From Betaproteobacteria bacterium (lineage in GTDB: Bacteria; Pseudomonadota; Gammaproteobacteria; Burkholderiales; SG8-39): a stretch of DNA of 64,000 bases. A program made the translations under genes and the position numbers. Of the stretch, positions 53,429-63,323 are shown piece by piece. Numbering within the stretch: the stretch's first letter is position 1; every line of letters starts with the position of its first letter. A model generated the notes under the pieces. It made no database searches. It was not told where the DNA came from and saw nothing but the letters and a program-made list of their open reading frames with translations. The stretch lies in assembly GCA_009693235.1 (NCBI GenBank), contig SHXR01000017.1, positions 1-64,000 of the forward strand, in the 5' to 3' direction.

Positions 53429-56400
53429 ATGACCGCCCGAGTACAATCCAATCCGACAGCAGATGCGACAGGAGCCAACTCGTTGGCATGGTTACCCGAA
53501 CAGCCGACTGATGCTGCGCAAAGCGAGCGCGTGCCTCCGGCTACGCCTAAGGAATCCCTCGTCGGCCTCATCGATTACATCGAGCGCGTTGAGGGCCTGC
53601 TGAGGAAGCCTTCTTTTGTGGTGCCGGCTGAGTTCTACTGCGCGTATGAGGAAGAGCTGCACGGTTTGCCGGGCGTCGAATGCAACCTCACCAGTGAAGG
53701 CGACGAGCTTTGGTTGCGTGTCGCGCATTTGCAAGAAAGCGCGCCGCCTGCACTGCCCGAAGACTTGGCTGCTTGGGTCGTCATTTCGTCCCGACCCGAT
53801 CAACCGCCGGTCGTGCGCGATGCCATCACCAGTTCGTCGCGAACCGAATCAAGCGGCGGGAGCATGGTCAATCGGTCAGAGATCGCTGGGCTCGACGCAG
53901 CATTGGCACGCTATCTTGCGGCGTGGTCGGCTTGGGCCGATGAGGAGCGGCCGCGCCGATTGGCGATGACCGTCTACCACCAGCTGCAATACATACACCG
54001 GTTGATCGAATCGGAGGGCAGCGAGATGCCGCTTGAATTGGTCTGGGGTGTTGGCATTGCGCTTTGGAAGCATCCAAGTGGGCAGCACGTCGTCCATCCT
54101 ATCGTTACGATGCCGGTCGAATTGCGGGTGGACCGTCGCACCCTCGCTTTCGAGATCCGACCGCGCAATGCGGCGCCCGTGTTGGCAGCGGAGCCCTTTG
54201 ATGTACTTGGAGTGCGGGGGCTTCCTGAGCTCGAAGAGGCATGGCGCACGCAGCAAACGCGCGCCGAAGGCGGCATTCTCCCGTTTCAATCGAATACCTT
54301 TGAGCCGATCCTGCGCGCGGCGATCGCACAGTTCGATCCGGCGGGTCGCTACTGGCCGGATGTAAGCGCCGATCGCACCCTTCCCGATCGCACCGAACAG
54401 CTGACCGTCACCGACACATGGGTTATCTTCGCGCGTCGCCGATCACCGAATTTTCTGATCGATGATTTGCAGCGCCTTCGTGCCAGCGTTGCGGCGGCAT
54501 CCGAGCTGCCGCGCGGGGCCGCGATGCTCGTCTCGGCGCATGATGACGTCGTCCGCGACAAACAGCCGATCCATTTCCGTGGCCTTTCCTATACCGGGTT
54601 CACCGGGGAAGCCACTGCGCAGGGAACGGCGCTCCGCGAGTTGTACTTTCCAAAGCCTTACAACGATGAGCAGGTATCCATCGTGCAAAAGCTGGAAAGT
54701 GCCGATGGCGTGGTGGTGCAAGGACCACCCGGGACCGGCAAGACCCACACGATCGCCAATATTATTTGCCACTACCTGGCAAATGGACGCCGCGTCTTGG
54801 TGACGTCCGAGGGTGTGCCCGCGCTGGCCGCCCTGCACGACCATATCCCCGATGGGGTGCGCTCCCTCGCCGTGTCGTTGTTGACCGATGAAAAAGACGG
54901 CATGCGGCAATTTGAGCAATCCGTGCAAAGCATCGCCACGAATATCGCGCAGCTGGATCCTCTTGAACTCGAGCGCGAAATCACTGCGCTCTCGGTGCGC
55001 ATCGAAGATTTGCATACGCGGCTTGCGACGGTTGATCGGGAGATCTCACGCTGGGCCAGGTTGCATCTACGGCGGGTGAGTTTCCAGGGCTGCGAAATGT
55101 TGCCCGACGAATTGGCACGTCATGTCTTTGAGCGGCGCGGCGAGTTCGAATGGCTGACCGATCGTCTGAGCGCGCAGGGCACCGACCCGAAATTTTCAGA
55201 TGCCGACATTGGCTCGGCACGGAAAGCGCGGCTCGTCTTAGGCGCGGATGTCGCCTATGTGGGCATCGAATTGCCGCCACTCGATGGCCTGCCTTCGAGC
55301 GCCGCGATGGGTGCTTTGCATGATGATGTGCTGCAGAGTCGTCAATTGGCCACCCGCATGCGCGCGGAGCGAACGCCGCCACTGATCAACGCCCGGCCCG
55401 ACACCTACCAGCACGCGGCCGAGCTGCTCGCTTTCGCGGAGGAAATCATCGCGCGCCATCAAGCCATCTTTGGCGATGGAAATGCCGGCGCGAAGGCCGC
55501 GTATACGAGTTATCGCGACGCCCGCGCTGACGCCGTTAAACGCCTCGACGACCTCCTTGCGGCGATCGTGCGGATTGATACGGCGCGCCGGGTCTTCGTC
55601 GAGCGTCCGGTCGAAATTCCAGACGATGCCGAAGTCGACGCCGAGTTCGTCGATGCGGTGGCGCGCGGTGCGATCGGTAAGAATCCACTCGGCCTCGTTC
55701 GATTCGGCAAAGGGCACCTCAAGCTGAAGTTGGAAAGCGTGCGATCGGGCGGCCTGCAGGCACGCACCGCGGCCGATTGGCAACATGCGCATGCGTGGGT
55801 CCACTGCTTGAAAGATGCGCGAACGGTCGTTGCGCAATGGAATTCCACCGCTCGCGAAATTGGGTTGACGCTGATCGATCCGGCGCCGCATGAAATGTTG
55901 CGCCGCCTGGCGAACGAGGGCGAGCAGCTTGCCAAGGTGAAAGACATTGCGACCGACCGTGAGCCGCGCCTCGAAGCACTGGTGCGGCAGGTATTTGGTC
56001 CGGAAGTGCGATCGCGGGGAATGGGCGAAGCGCGCGATGCATTTGAACGGGTCGCGGCAATCGTCAAAAGCCACTTGGAACGTCATCGCCTGGCCGGTGC
56101 AATCGCCCAACTCAATGAACTTCTCGATCTATCCATGGGTCGCGGTGGCGCGATCAGCGCATCGATGCGTGCGTTTCTCGCCAATGAATTGGGTAAGGAA
56201 AGCCTCACTGCCTCGCAGGCGAGCGAGCGCTGGTCGCAGCTGCGTGCAGAATTACGCAGGCTGGTCGGGCTGCGTCCGGCATTGCTGCGCGTCGAACGCG
56301 TTGCCAATCTCGTCGCGGAATCGGGTGCCATGCATTGGGCGGACCATCTTCGTACCGTTCCCGCATTGGACGGGCGCGATCCGTGGACACCGACCAACTG

Positions 56401-58093
56401 GCGGCAAGCCTGGCAATGGCGGCAAATCTTTACGCTGCTGGAGACGATCGATGGACGCGAGCCGCTCGCCCGGTTGCAGAAAATACGGGGCGAAATCGAA
56501 GAGGATCTGGCGCGTTCCTATCAACGTCTGGTGGAGAAAAGGACCTGGCTGCAGGTGAGCCGCAATTCATCCGATGCGGTGAAGTCCGCGCTGCAGGCTT
56601 ACCTGAATGCGGTGCTGCATATTGGCCGCGGCGCCGGCATTCGCGCCAATCGGTATCGGAACGAAGCGCGCCGTGCGATGCAGGAGGCCAATCGGGCGGT
56701 ACCCTGCTGGATCATGCCGCATTGGCGTGTCTCGGAGACGCTGCCGGCAGACCTCGGCAAATTCGATCTCGTCATCGTCGATGAAGCGAGTCAATCGAAT
56801 CTGTGGGCCTTGCCTTCGCTCTTGCGCGGCGCAAAGATCCTGATTGTCGGTGACGAGAAGCAGGTGGCGCCCGAGAGCGTCGGTGTTGGTGAGGAGCGGA
56901 TCGTCGATTTGAAGAGTCGCTTTTTGGCCGGTCAGGTGTATGCCGACCAGATGACGCCGGAAAAATCCCTCTACGATCTTGCGCGCGTGGCGTTCGCCGG
57001 CAACATGGTGATGCTCCGTGAGCATTTCCGCTGCGTAGCGCCGATCATCGAATTTTCGCGGCGCGAGTTCTATGGCGATGCGCTCAGGCCCTTGCGCGTG
57101 CCGCGGGTATCTGAGCGTCTCGATCCGCCGTTGATCGACGTGCTGGTGCGTGGCGCGACCCGGCGCGGCGCGGTGAATGACGCCGAAGCGCGCGCGATCG
57201 TCGATGAGATCAAATCGATTCTTGCCGATTCCCGTTGCGCCGGCCGCACCATCGGCGTCGTATCGTTGCTTGGCATCGAGCAGGCCCATTGCATTTTCGA
57301 TTTGATTCGGGCGTGTATTTCACCTGCGGAAATCGTGGCGCGCCAAATCACGGTGGGCGATGCGAGAACTTTTCAAGGCAAGGAGCGCGACATCATGCTG
57401 CTGTCGATGGTGGCGACCCCGGACCAGAAAATAACCTCGGCCGGGCCCACATTCGAGCAGCGCTTCAATGTTGCGGCCAGTCGAGCGCGTGACCGCATGG
57501 TGTTGTTCCGATCGGTTGAATTGTGTGACCTCTCGACCCTTGATTTGAAAGCCCGGCTCATCGAGCATTTTGCGATGCCGTACAAGGAGGCGGCGCCCGC
57601 CGCCAGGGCGCTGCGCGACTTTTGCGAGACGACCTTCGAACGGGAACTGTTCGACGCCCTGTCGGAGATCGGCTATCGCGTGTGGCCGCAGGTGCGCGCG
57701 GGCGTGCATGCCATTGATCTGGTCGTCGAAGGGGATGGCGATCGGCGCCTCGCCATTGAATGCGACGGCGATCGACACCAGGCCGTCGATTCTTGGGCGC
57801 TCGACATGAGCAGGCAGCGGGTGCTGGAGCGTGCCGGCTGGACATTCTGGCGCTGTTTTGCATCGAGCTTCACGTTGCATCGAGACACCACGCTGAAAGA
57901 CCTGGTTGCGCTCCTTAATGCGATGAAGATCGGACCGATCGGTGCGGTGCATAGTGGACCGATGAGCTATACCGAACATCGCGAGGTGACCGCGGTCCCG
58001 CAGGTAGCGCAGAGCGCCCCGCTGCGCTACCTGCTATTGCGCGCCATACCGAGGGAAGGAATGCTCAAGCCACCTTGGCACGGCGAAGATTGA
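53429..58093 (+). CDS. large SF1 helicase with C-terminal PD-(D/E)XK/Vsr-like nuclease domain (candidate defence or repair protein)
   Basis: The 1554-residue protein has an N-terminal region of about 400 residues with no family I know. The helicase core follows: a Q-motif-like FPKPYNDEQ (about residue 407), Walker A GPPGTGKT (432-439), a long central insertion with coiled-coil-like segments, Walker B DEAS (1118-1121), GDEKQ (1141-1145), then VGDARTFQGKERD and RFNVAASRARDR as motifs V and VI. This order is that of UPF1/DNA2-type SF1 helicases. From about residue 1403 a nuclease domain reads FERELFDALSEIGY, HAIDLVVEG, AIECDGDRH (Glu1444) and WTFWRCFASSF, like the Vsr-related REase_MTES_1575 domain. 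Such fusions are common in phage-defence genes. It stands alone with no partner gene, has no clear ribosome site, and its codon use looks native. Confidence 0.85.
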   Translation: MTARVQSNPTADATGANSLAWLPEQPTDAAQSERVPPATPKESLVGLIDYIERVEGLLRKPSFVVPAEFYCAYEEELHGLPGVECNLTSEGDELWLRVAHLQESAPPALPEDLAAWVVISSRPDQPPVVRDAITSSSRTESSGGSMVNRSEIAGLDAALARYLAAWSAWADEERPRRLAMTVYHQLQYIHRLIESEGSEMPLELVWGVGIALWKHPSGQHVVHPIVTMPVELRVDRRTLAFEIRPRNAAPVLAAEPFDVLGVRGLPELEEAWRTQQTRAEGGILPFQSNTFEPILRAAIAQFDPAGRYWPDVSADRTLPDRTEQLTVTDTWVIFARRRSPNFLIDDLQRLRASVAAASELPRGAAMLVSAHDDVVRDKQPIHFRGLSYTGFTGEATAQGTALRELYFPKPYNDEQVSIVQKLESADGVVVQGPPGTGKTHTIANIICHYLANGRRVLVTSEGVPALAALHDHIPDGVRSLAVSLLTDEKDGMRQFEQSVQSIATNIAQLDPLELEREITALSVRIEDLHTRLATVDREISRWARLHLRRVSFQGCEMLPDELARHVFERRGEFEWLTDRLSAQGTDPKFSDADIGSARKARLVLGADVAYVGIELPPLDGLPSSAAMGALHDDVLQSRQLATRMRAERTPPLINARPDTYQHAAELLAFAEEIIARHQAIFGDGNAGAKAAYTSYRDARADAVKRLDDLLAAIVRIDTARRVFVERPVEIPDDAEVDAEFVDAVARGAIGKNPLGLVRFGKGHLKLKLESVRSGGLQARTAADWQHAHAWVHCLKDARTVVAQWNSTAREIGLTLIDPAPHEMLRRLANEGEQLAKVKDIATDREPRLEALVRQVFGPEVRSRGMGEARDAFERVAAIVKSHLERHRLAGAIAQLNELLDLSMGRGGAISASMRAFLANELGKESLTASQASERWSQLRAELRRLVGLRPALLRVERVANLVAESGAMHWADHLRTVPALDGRDPWTPTNWRQAWQWRQIFTLLETIDGREPLARLQKIRGEIEEDLARSYQRLVEKRTWLQVSRNSSDAVKSALQAYLNAVLHIGRGAGIRANRYRNEARRAMQEANRAVPCWIMPHWRVSETLPADLGKFDLVIVDEASQSNLWALPSLLRGAKILIVGDEKQVAPESVGVGEERIVDLKSRFLAGQVYADQMTPEKSLYDLARVAFAGNMVMLREHFRCVAPIIEFSRREFYGDALRPLRVPRVSERLDPPLIDVLVRGATRRGAVNDAEARAIVDEIKSILADSRCAGRTIGVVSLLGIEQAHCIFDLIRACISPAEIVARQITVGDARTFQGKERDIMLLSMVATPDQKITSAGPTFEQRFNVAASRARDRMVLFRSVELCDLSTLDLKARLIEHFAMPYKEAAPAARALRDFCETTFERELFDALSEIGYRVWPQVRAGVHAIDLVVEGDGDRRLAIECDGDRHQAVDSWALDMSRQRVLERAGWTFWRCFASSFTLHRDTTLKDLVALLNAMKIGPIGAVHSGPMSYTEHREVTAVPQVAQSAPLRYLLLRAIPREGMLKPPWHGED

Positions 58094-58160
58094 ATCGTCG
58101 CCAGTTGAGAAAATACTCGCAAGGTGCCAAACCCCGCCAGCCGCGCAGGATGACGGGATA

Positions 58161-59885
58161 TCAGTGATTGTCGCGCGGCACTTTGCTGCCGCTTGATCCC
58201 ACCAGAAAATCGAGATCGGCGCCGTCGCTCGCCTGATTCACATGATCGATGTAGAGCTTGTAGTAGCCACGCGTAAGGGGTGGGGTTGGCGCTTTCCACT
58301 TCTTGCGCCGCTTCGCCAGCTCATCTTCGGTCACATGCAGATGCAGCGTTCGCTTCGCGACATTAAGTTCGATGATGTCGCCGTTTTGTACTAGTCCAAG
58401 CGTGCCGCCTGCTGCGGCTTCCGGCGATGAATGCAACACCACGGTGCCGTAGGCTGTGCCACTCATCCGTGCATCCGAGATGCGCACCATGTCGGTAATG
58501 CCCTTCTTCAACACCTTGGGTGGGAGCGGCATGTTGCCCACCTCGGCCATGCCGGGATAACCCTTCGGACCGCAGTTCTTGAGCACCATGATGCAGTGCT
58601 CATCGATGTCGAGTTGCGGATCGTCGATACGCTTGTGGAAATCTTCAATGTTCTCGAAGACGACCGCGCGACCCTTGTGCTTCATGAGCTTCGGGGTGGC
58701 CGCTGATGGCTTAATGATTGCACCGTCCGGGCACAGGTTGCCGCGCAGCACCGCGATGCCGGTGTTCTTCTTGAACGGCTTTTCCCATGGGGTAATGACG
58801 TCCGTGTTGTAACACTCGGCGTCCTTGTTGTTGTCCCAAATCGACTCGCCATTGACGGTGAGCGCTTTCTTATTGAGCAGCCCTTGCTCGCCCAGCGTGC
58901 GTAGCACGACCGGCAGGCCGCCCGCGTAATAGAAATCCTCCATCAAGTATTTGCCTGAGGGCATTAGATTGACGAGCGTGTGAACGTCGCGACCAAGCTT
59001 GTCCCAATCATCGAGGTCGAGCTTGACACCGATGCGCCGTGCAATCGCGATCAGATGAATCACCGCATTGGTCGATCCACCGATGGCCGCGTTCGCACGA
59101 ATCGCATTCTCGAAGGCCTCGCGTGTCAGGATCTGCGAGAGCTTGACATCTTTCTTGACCAACTCCACCGCGCGTCGACCGGCCATCCGGGCGAGCACGT
59201 TACGTCTGGCATCGACCGCCGGAATAGCCGCGTTGCCCGGCATACCAACACCGAGCGCTTCGACCATGCTGGCCATGGTGGAGGCGGTGCCCATCGTCAT
59301 ACAGTGCCCATGCGAACGATGCATGCATGATTCGGCTTCATGAAATTCTTCGAGCGGCATTTTGCCCGCGCGCACGTCTTCAGACATCGACCAGGTGTTG
59401 GTGCCAGAGCCGATGTGCTTGCCCTTGTAGACCCCGCGCAGCATCGGCCCACCCGATACGCCGATGGTGGGCACATTGACGCTTGCCGCACCCATCAGAA
59501 GGGCGGGCGTGGTCTTGTCACAACCAAATAGCAGGACCACGCCATCGAGCGGATTGGCGCGGATGGACTCTTCGACATCCATCGAGGCGAGGTTGCGATA
59601 GAGCATCGCGGTGGGCCTGAGCAGCGTTTCGCCCAATGACATCACCGGGAATTCGAGAGGGAAACCACCCGATTCCCAAACACCGATCTTGACCTGCTCG
59701 GCCAGCGTCCGAAAGTGCGAATTGCAGGGAGTAAGTTCGGAGTAGGTATTGCAGATGCCGATGACGGGCTTCCCTTCGAACTGGTCATGCGGGATGCCAC
59801 GGTTCTTGGTCCAGCTGCGATAGAGAAACCCGTAGATGTCTTCGCGACCGAACCACTCCTGGCTACGAAGTTTCTTCTTTGCCAT
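58161..59885 (-). CDS. IlvD/Edd family dehydratase, closest in style to L-arabonate dehydratase
   Basis: The 574-residue iron-sulfur dehydratase has CNTYSELTPCNSHFR, LLFGCDKTTPALLMGA and HRSHGHCMTMGTASTM, whose cysteines would hold the cluster, plus ISDARMSGTAYG near the C-terminus. The opening RSQEWFGREDIYGFLYRSWTKNRG is that of the sugar-acid group rather than of IlvD proper, so sugar acids are the likelier substrates. The ATG at 59885 has GGAG upstream. It follows the 4-hydroxy-2-oxovalerate aldolase gene by 21 bases, an unusual pairing that suggests the aldolase works on a deoxy-keto acid product. Confidence 0.85.
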   Translation of the reverse strand: MAKKKLRSQEWFGREDIYGFLYRSWTKNRGIPHDQFEGKPVIGICNTYSELTPCNSHFRTLAEQVKIGVWESGGFPLEFPVMSLGETLLRPTAMLYRNLASMDVEESIRANPLDGVVLLFGCDKTTPALLMGAASVNVPTIGVSGGPMLRGVYKGKHIGSGTNTWSMSEDVRAGKMPLEEFHEAESCMHRSHGHCMTMGTASTMASMVEALGVGMPGNAAIPAVDARRNVLARMAGRRAVELVKKDVKLSQILTREAFENAIRANAAIGGSTNAVIHLIAIARRIGVKLDLDDWDKLGRDVHTLVNLMPSGKYLMEDFYYAGGLPVVLRTLGEQGLLNKKALTVNGESIWDNNKDAECYNTDVITPWEKPFKKNTGIAVLRGNLCPDGAIIKPSAATPKLMKHKGRAVVFENIEDFHKRIDDPQLDIDEHCIMVLKNCGPKGYPGMAEVGNMPLPPKVLKKGITDMVRISDARMSGTAYGTVVLHSSPEAAAGGTLGLVQNGDIIELNVAKRTLHLHVTEDELAKRRKKWKAPTPPLTRGYYKLYIDHVNQASDGADLDFLVGSSGSKVPRDNH

Positions 59886-59906
59886 GTCTCCCGCCCTTTT
59901 ATGCTG

Positions 59907-60965
59907 TTATGCGGCTTTTGCTTTTTTACTGGCGTCCCGCGCTTTGACCAAATCGAGGGCCACATCGACGATCATGTCTTCCTGCCCGCCCACCATGCGG
60001 CGCTTACCGAGTTCAGCAATGATGTCGAAGGTCGGGATGTCGTAGCGCGCTGAGGCTGTTTCGGCATGGCGCAGGAAGCTCGAATAAACGCCGGCGTAGC
60101 CGATGGTGAGGGTTTCGCGATCGACACGCACCGGCCGATCCTGCAATGGGCGCACGAGATCATCGGCGGCGTTCATCAGCATCTTCAAATCGCAGCCATG
60201 GTTCCAGCCCAGGCGATCCAGCACCGCAATCAGCACTTCGAGCGGCGTATTGCCGGCGCCCGCGCCCATGCCGGCAAGCGAGGCATCGACACGGTAGGCG
60301 CCTTGCTCGATCGCAATGATCGAGTTCGCGACACCGAGCGACAGGTTGTGATGGCAATGGATCGCGACCTGCGTTTCCGGTTTCAGCGCATCGCGCAGCG
60401 CCTTCACTTTTTCAGAGACTTCGTGCATCAGCGTCGCCCCGCCCGAGTCGGTGACGTAGACACATTGCGCGCCGTACGATTCCATCAACTTCGCCTGCTT
60501 GGCAAGTTGATCGGCCGGGATCATATGCGCCATCATCAGAAAGCCCACCGTGTCCATGCCGAGTTTGCGGGCATGTTCGATATGCTGCTTGGAGATATCC
60601 GCCTCGGTGCAGTGGGTGGCTACGCGCACGACGCGCGCGCCTGCTTGGTAGGCCTCCGTGAGGTCATGCACGGTGCCGATGCCCGGGATGAGCAACGTGG
60701 CGACCTGTGCGCGCTTGAGTGCACCGGCTACCGCGGCAATCCATTCGACATCGGTATGCAGGCCAAAGCCATAGTTGAAGCTGGAACCGGCCAGGCCATC
60801 GCCGTGCGAGATCTCGACCGAATCGACACCAGCGGCATCGAGCGCCTTGGCGATCGTGATGCATTGATCGAGCGTGTACTGATGGCGGCGCGGATGCATG
60901 CCATCGCGCAGCGTCACGTCGGAGATGTAGATTTTCTTTTTGGGATCGACTTGGTTGATCAACAT
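59907..60965 (-). CDS. mhpE: 4-hydroxy-2-oxovalerate aldolase
   Basis: Splits 4-hydroxy-2-oxo acids into pyruvate and an aldehyde. The 352-residue protein has the metal and base motif [44 protein letters not shown] and the metal-binding HCHHNLSLG. It is the DmpG/BphI type, which channels acetaldehyde to a partner dehydrogenase encoded 16 bases upstream. It lies inside a minus-strand operon with the dehydrogenase and an IlvD/Edd dehydratase. No 2-hydroxypentadienoate hydratase or ring-cleavage gene is in the window. Confidence 0.95.
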   Translation of the reverse strand: MLINQVDPKKKIYISDVTLRDGMHPRRHQYTLDQCITIAKALDAAGVDSVEISHGDGLAGSSFNYGFGLHTDVEWIAAVAGALKRAQVATLLIPGIGTVHDLTEAYQAGARVVRVATHCTEADISKQHIEHARKLGMDTVGFLMMAHMIPADQLAKQAKLMESYGAQCVYVTDSGGATLMHEVSEKVKALRDALKPETQVAIHCHHNLSLGVANSIIAIEQGAYRVDASLAGMGAGAGNTPLEVLIAVLDRLGWNHGCDLKMLMNAADDLVRPLQDRPVRVDRETLTIGYAGVYSSFLRHAETASARYDIPTFDIIAELGKRRMVGGQEDMIVDVALDLVKARDASKKAKAA

Positions 60966-60981
60966 GGCGGCTCCTGCCGGA

Positions 60982-61923
60982 TCAGGCGGCGATTTTTGTG
61001 ATGGCCAGACGTTCGGCGGTTGCCATGGCGGCCGAGGTCATGATGTCGAGATTGCCGGCGTAGGCGGGCAGGTAATGCGCCGCGCCTTCGACCTCCAGAA
61101 AGATCGAAACCTTCAAGCCGTGCAGCTTGCCAAGGCCCGGAATATTGAGCGCCTTGTCAGCCGGAATCCGATCGAACTGCACTTCCTGCTTCAAACGGTA
61201 GCCCGGTACATAGGCCTGCACCTTTGCCACCATGTCTTTGATCGAAGCATTGATGGCCGCTTCATCGGCGCCTGCTTCGGCGAGGCAAAACACGGTGTTA
61301 CGCATGATGAGCGGCGGTTCGGCCGGGTTCATTACGATCAGCGCTTTGCCCCGTACCGCGCCACCGACTTTGACGATGCCGCGCGAGGTGGTTTCGGTAA
61401 ACTCATCGATATTCGCGCGGGTGCCGGGGCCGGCGGACTTGCTCGCAATCGAGGCGACAATCTCGCCGTAATGCACTTTGGCGATCCGCGACACGGCGCG
61501 GACCATCGGAATCGTCGCTTGTCCGCCGCACGTCACCATATTGACGTTGGGACTGGCGAGGTTGTCATCCATGTTCACCACCGGCACCACATAGGGGCCG
61601 ATGGCAGCGGGCGTCAGATCCACGACTTGAATGCCATGCCCTTGCAGCACCTCATTGTGCTTGGCATGCGCGCCGGCCGAGGTGGCGTCGAAGGCGATGC
61701 GGATGTCTTTGAAATTCGTGAGCTGGGTAAGCCCGTCGATGCCTTTGTCGGTCGTAGGCACGTCCATGCGCTTGGCGCGGGCGAGGCCATCGGAGGTGGG
61801 GTCAATGCCGACCATCGCTCCCATCGACAAGTGCTTGGAAGTGCGCAGCACCTTGATCATGAGATCGGTACCGATGTTGCCCGAGCCGATGATGGCTACC
61901 GGGACGCGAACGTCGCCTTCCAT
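60982..61923 (-). CDS. mhpF: acetaldehyde dehydrogenase (acetylating)
   Basis: Converts acetaldehyde to acetyl-CoA with NAD and CoA. The 313-residue protein has the NAD motif [15 protein letters not shown], the catalytic Cys in [13 protein letters not shown], and [25 protein letters not shown]. It should form the channelling complex with the aldolase just downstream. Its product, acetyl-CoA, would feed central metabolism, and pyruvate from the aldolase would enter the PDH complex. Confidence 0.96.
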   Translation of the reverse strand: MEGDVRVPVAIIGSGNIGTDLMIKVLRTSKHLSMGAMVGIDPTSDGLARAKRMDVPTTDKGIDGLTQLTNFKDIRIAFDATSAGAHAKHNEVLQGHGIQVVDLTPAAIGPYVVPVVNMDDNLASPNVNMVTCGGQATIPMVRAVSRIAKVHYGEIVASIASKSAGPGTRANIDEFTETTSRGIVKVGGAVRGKALIVMNPAEPPLIMRNTVFCLAEAGADEAAINASIKDMVAKVQAYVPGYRLKQEVQFDRIPADKALNIPGLGKLHGLKVSIFLEVEGAAHYLPAYAGNLDIMTSAAMATAERLAITKIAA

Positions 61924-62002
61924 TGCTTTCTCCTGGACCCAAATAAACTGCGTAGTTTAGCGCAATGAAGCGATATTCCGCGGTTTCGTCCGACCAGCGC
62001 CG

Positions 62003-62899
62003 TTACAGCAGATCGTGCACGGCATCAAAGTAGCGGCGCACCGCATCCACATGAATGCGCGGGGATTTCTCGAGGATCGGCTGATGATGGTAGCGGTCGA
62101 ACGCGGTATTGAGCGTGACATGCGAGACGCCAATATCGCGCCAGGCTTTGATTTCAGCTCGCCATTGTTCCGGTGTGGTATTAGCCATCGAGACCCAGGT
62201 GTCGGTGCCGACGCTATCGGCAGCGCGTCCGGCCTTCTTTGCCAGTTCACGTAGCTTGTTGATCGCGGCGCGGCCTTCGGCGTCCGGTTTGTATTGCAAC
62301 AGGATCCAACCGTCGCCCATGCGCACGATGCGGTCCATCGTTTGGTCGACATGGCCGCCAAACCAGATCGGTATCGGCCGCTGCACCGGCAATGGATTGA
62401 GGCCTGATTCCTTCACTGCATGCCATTTACCTTTGAAGCTGACATTGGGATCGGTCCAGAGCGCCTTCATCAACGCGATCTGTTCTTCCGAGCGTGCGCC
62501 CCTGTCGTGGAAATTCTCGCCGAGCGCCGCATACTCGGGTTGATTCCAGCCGACGCCGATGCCAAGGCGCAGTCGCCCGCCGCTCAGATAATCCACGCAC
62601 GCCGCTTGCTTGGCCACCAACACGGTCTGACGTTGCGGGAGGATCAGGATTTGCGTCGTAAAGGTGATCCGTTTGGTGAAGCCGGCCAGAAAACCGAATA
62701 AGACAAACGGATCATGAAAGGTGATCGACGAGTTGTATCGTGACTTGCCGTCGGTCCGGACGCCCGTGTTGACGCCAAGAACATGATCGTAGACGGAAAG
62801 ATGCTGAAAGCCGATTTCCTCGGCCGCCTGGGCAAAATCCTTGACGATGAGCGGATCACCGCCGATGGCCAATTGTGGCAGGGCAACACCGAGTTTCAT
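62003..62899 (-). CDS. LLM class flavin-dependent oxidoreductase (TIGR03619-like)
   Basis: The 298-residue luciferase-like TIM-barrel protein begins MKLGVALPQLAIGGDPLIVKDFAQAAEEIGF and has ILPQRQTVLVAKQAACVDYLSGGRLRLGIGVGWNQPEY, the family core. Members use F420 or FMN. In a betaproteobacterium FMN is more likely, but I cannot tell. It lies 79 bases upstream of mhpF on the same strand and may be in the same operon. The substrate is unknown. Confidence 0.88.
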   Translation of the reverse strand: MKLGVALPQLAIGGDPLIVKDFAQAAEEIGFQHLSVYDHVLGVNTGVRTDGKSRYNSSITFHDPFVLFGFLAGFTKRITFTTQILILPQRQTVLVAKQAACVDYLSGGRLRLGIGVGWNQPEYAALGENFHDRGARSEEQIALMKALWTDPNVSFKGKWHAVKESGLNPLPVQRPIPIWFGGHVDQTMDRIVRMGDGWILLQYKPDAEGRAAINKLRELAKKAGRAADSVGTDTWVSMANTTPEQWRAEIKAWRDIGVSHVTLNTAFDRYHHQPILEKSPRIHVDAVRRYFDAVHDLL

Positions 62900-62932
62900 T
62901 GCGGGTTTCCTTGAATGGCAGATAGGGAAGCG

Positions 62933-63166
62933 CTACTTGACGGGCTTGAAGATTCGCTCAACTGAGGCTGGAAACTTCAACAGTTTCGTGGCTGGCCGGA
63001 TCGGACGCCGCACCAATTCGCCGCCGCAATTCGGGCAAATTCCTTGCAGTTCGCCCTCTGCACAGGTCGTACAAAACGTGCATTCGAATGAACACATCCT
63101 GGCACTGCGACTGTCGGGTGGCAAATCAACATTGCATCGCTCGCAATTGGGTCTCAGTTGAAGCAT
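62933..63166 (-). CDS. DUF1272 domain-containing protein
   Basis: The 77-residue protein begins MLQLRPNCERCNVDLPPDS and has C-x2-C pairs in CERC, CTFCTTC and CPNC, a small zinc-ribbon-like fold. This matches DUF1272. Function is unknown. The ATG at 63166 gives the family start; the longer track frame is not needed. It lies 33 bases upstream of the LLM oxidoreductase gene. Confidence 0.88.
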   Translation of the reverse strand: MLQLRPNCERCNVDLPPDSRSARMCSFECTFCTTCAEGELQGICPNCGGELVRRPIRPATKLLKFPASVERIFKPVK

Positions 63167-63323
63167 GTGTTGGGTCTCCCTGGCGCTAGCCTTCCAGGCC
63201 GATGCTATCAATGATTCCGTAAATGGATGTGTTGCCATCCGGCATGGCCCATAATCGGCAAAGAACACACCACCGCATCGTCAAAAGCGAGATGGTGTGC
63301 AAACGTAATGTCGACGGAGCCTC

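Noticed and set aside
55238-56110. 290-residue minus-strand ORF inside the helicase gene
   Set aside because: The composition and lack of motifs fit an antisense shadow of the helicase frame.
60066-61968. Two long plus-strand ORFs (311 and 342 residues) opposite mhpE and mhpF
   Set aside because: They are His- and Arg-rich and low in family-like motifs, as expected for the reverse strand of GC-rich genes.
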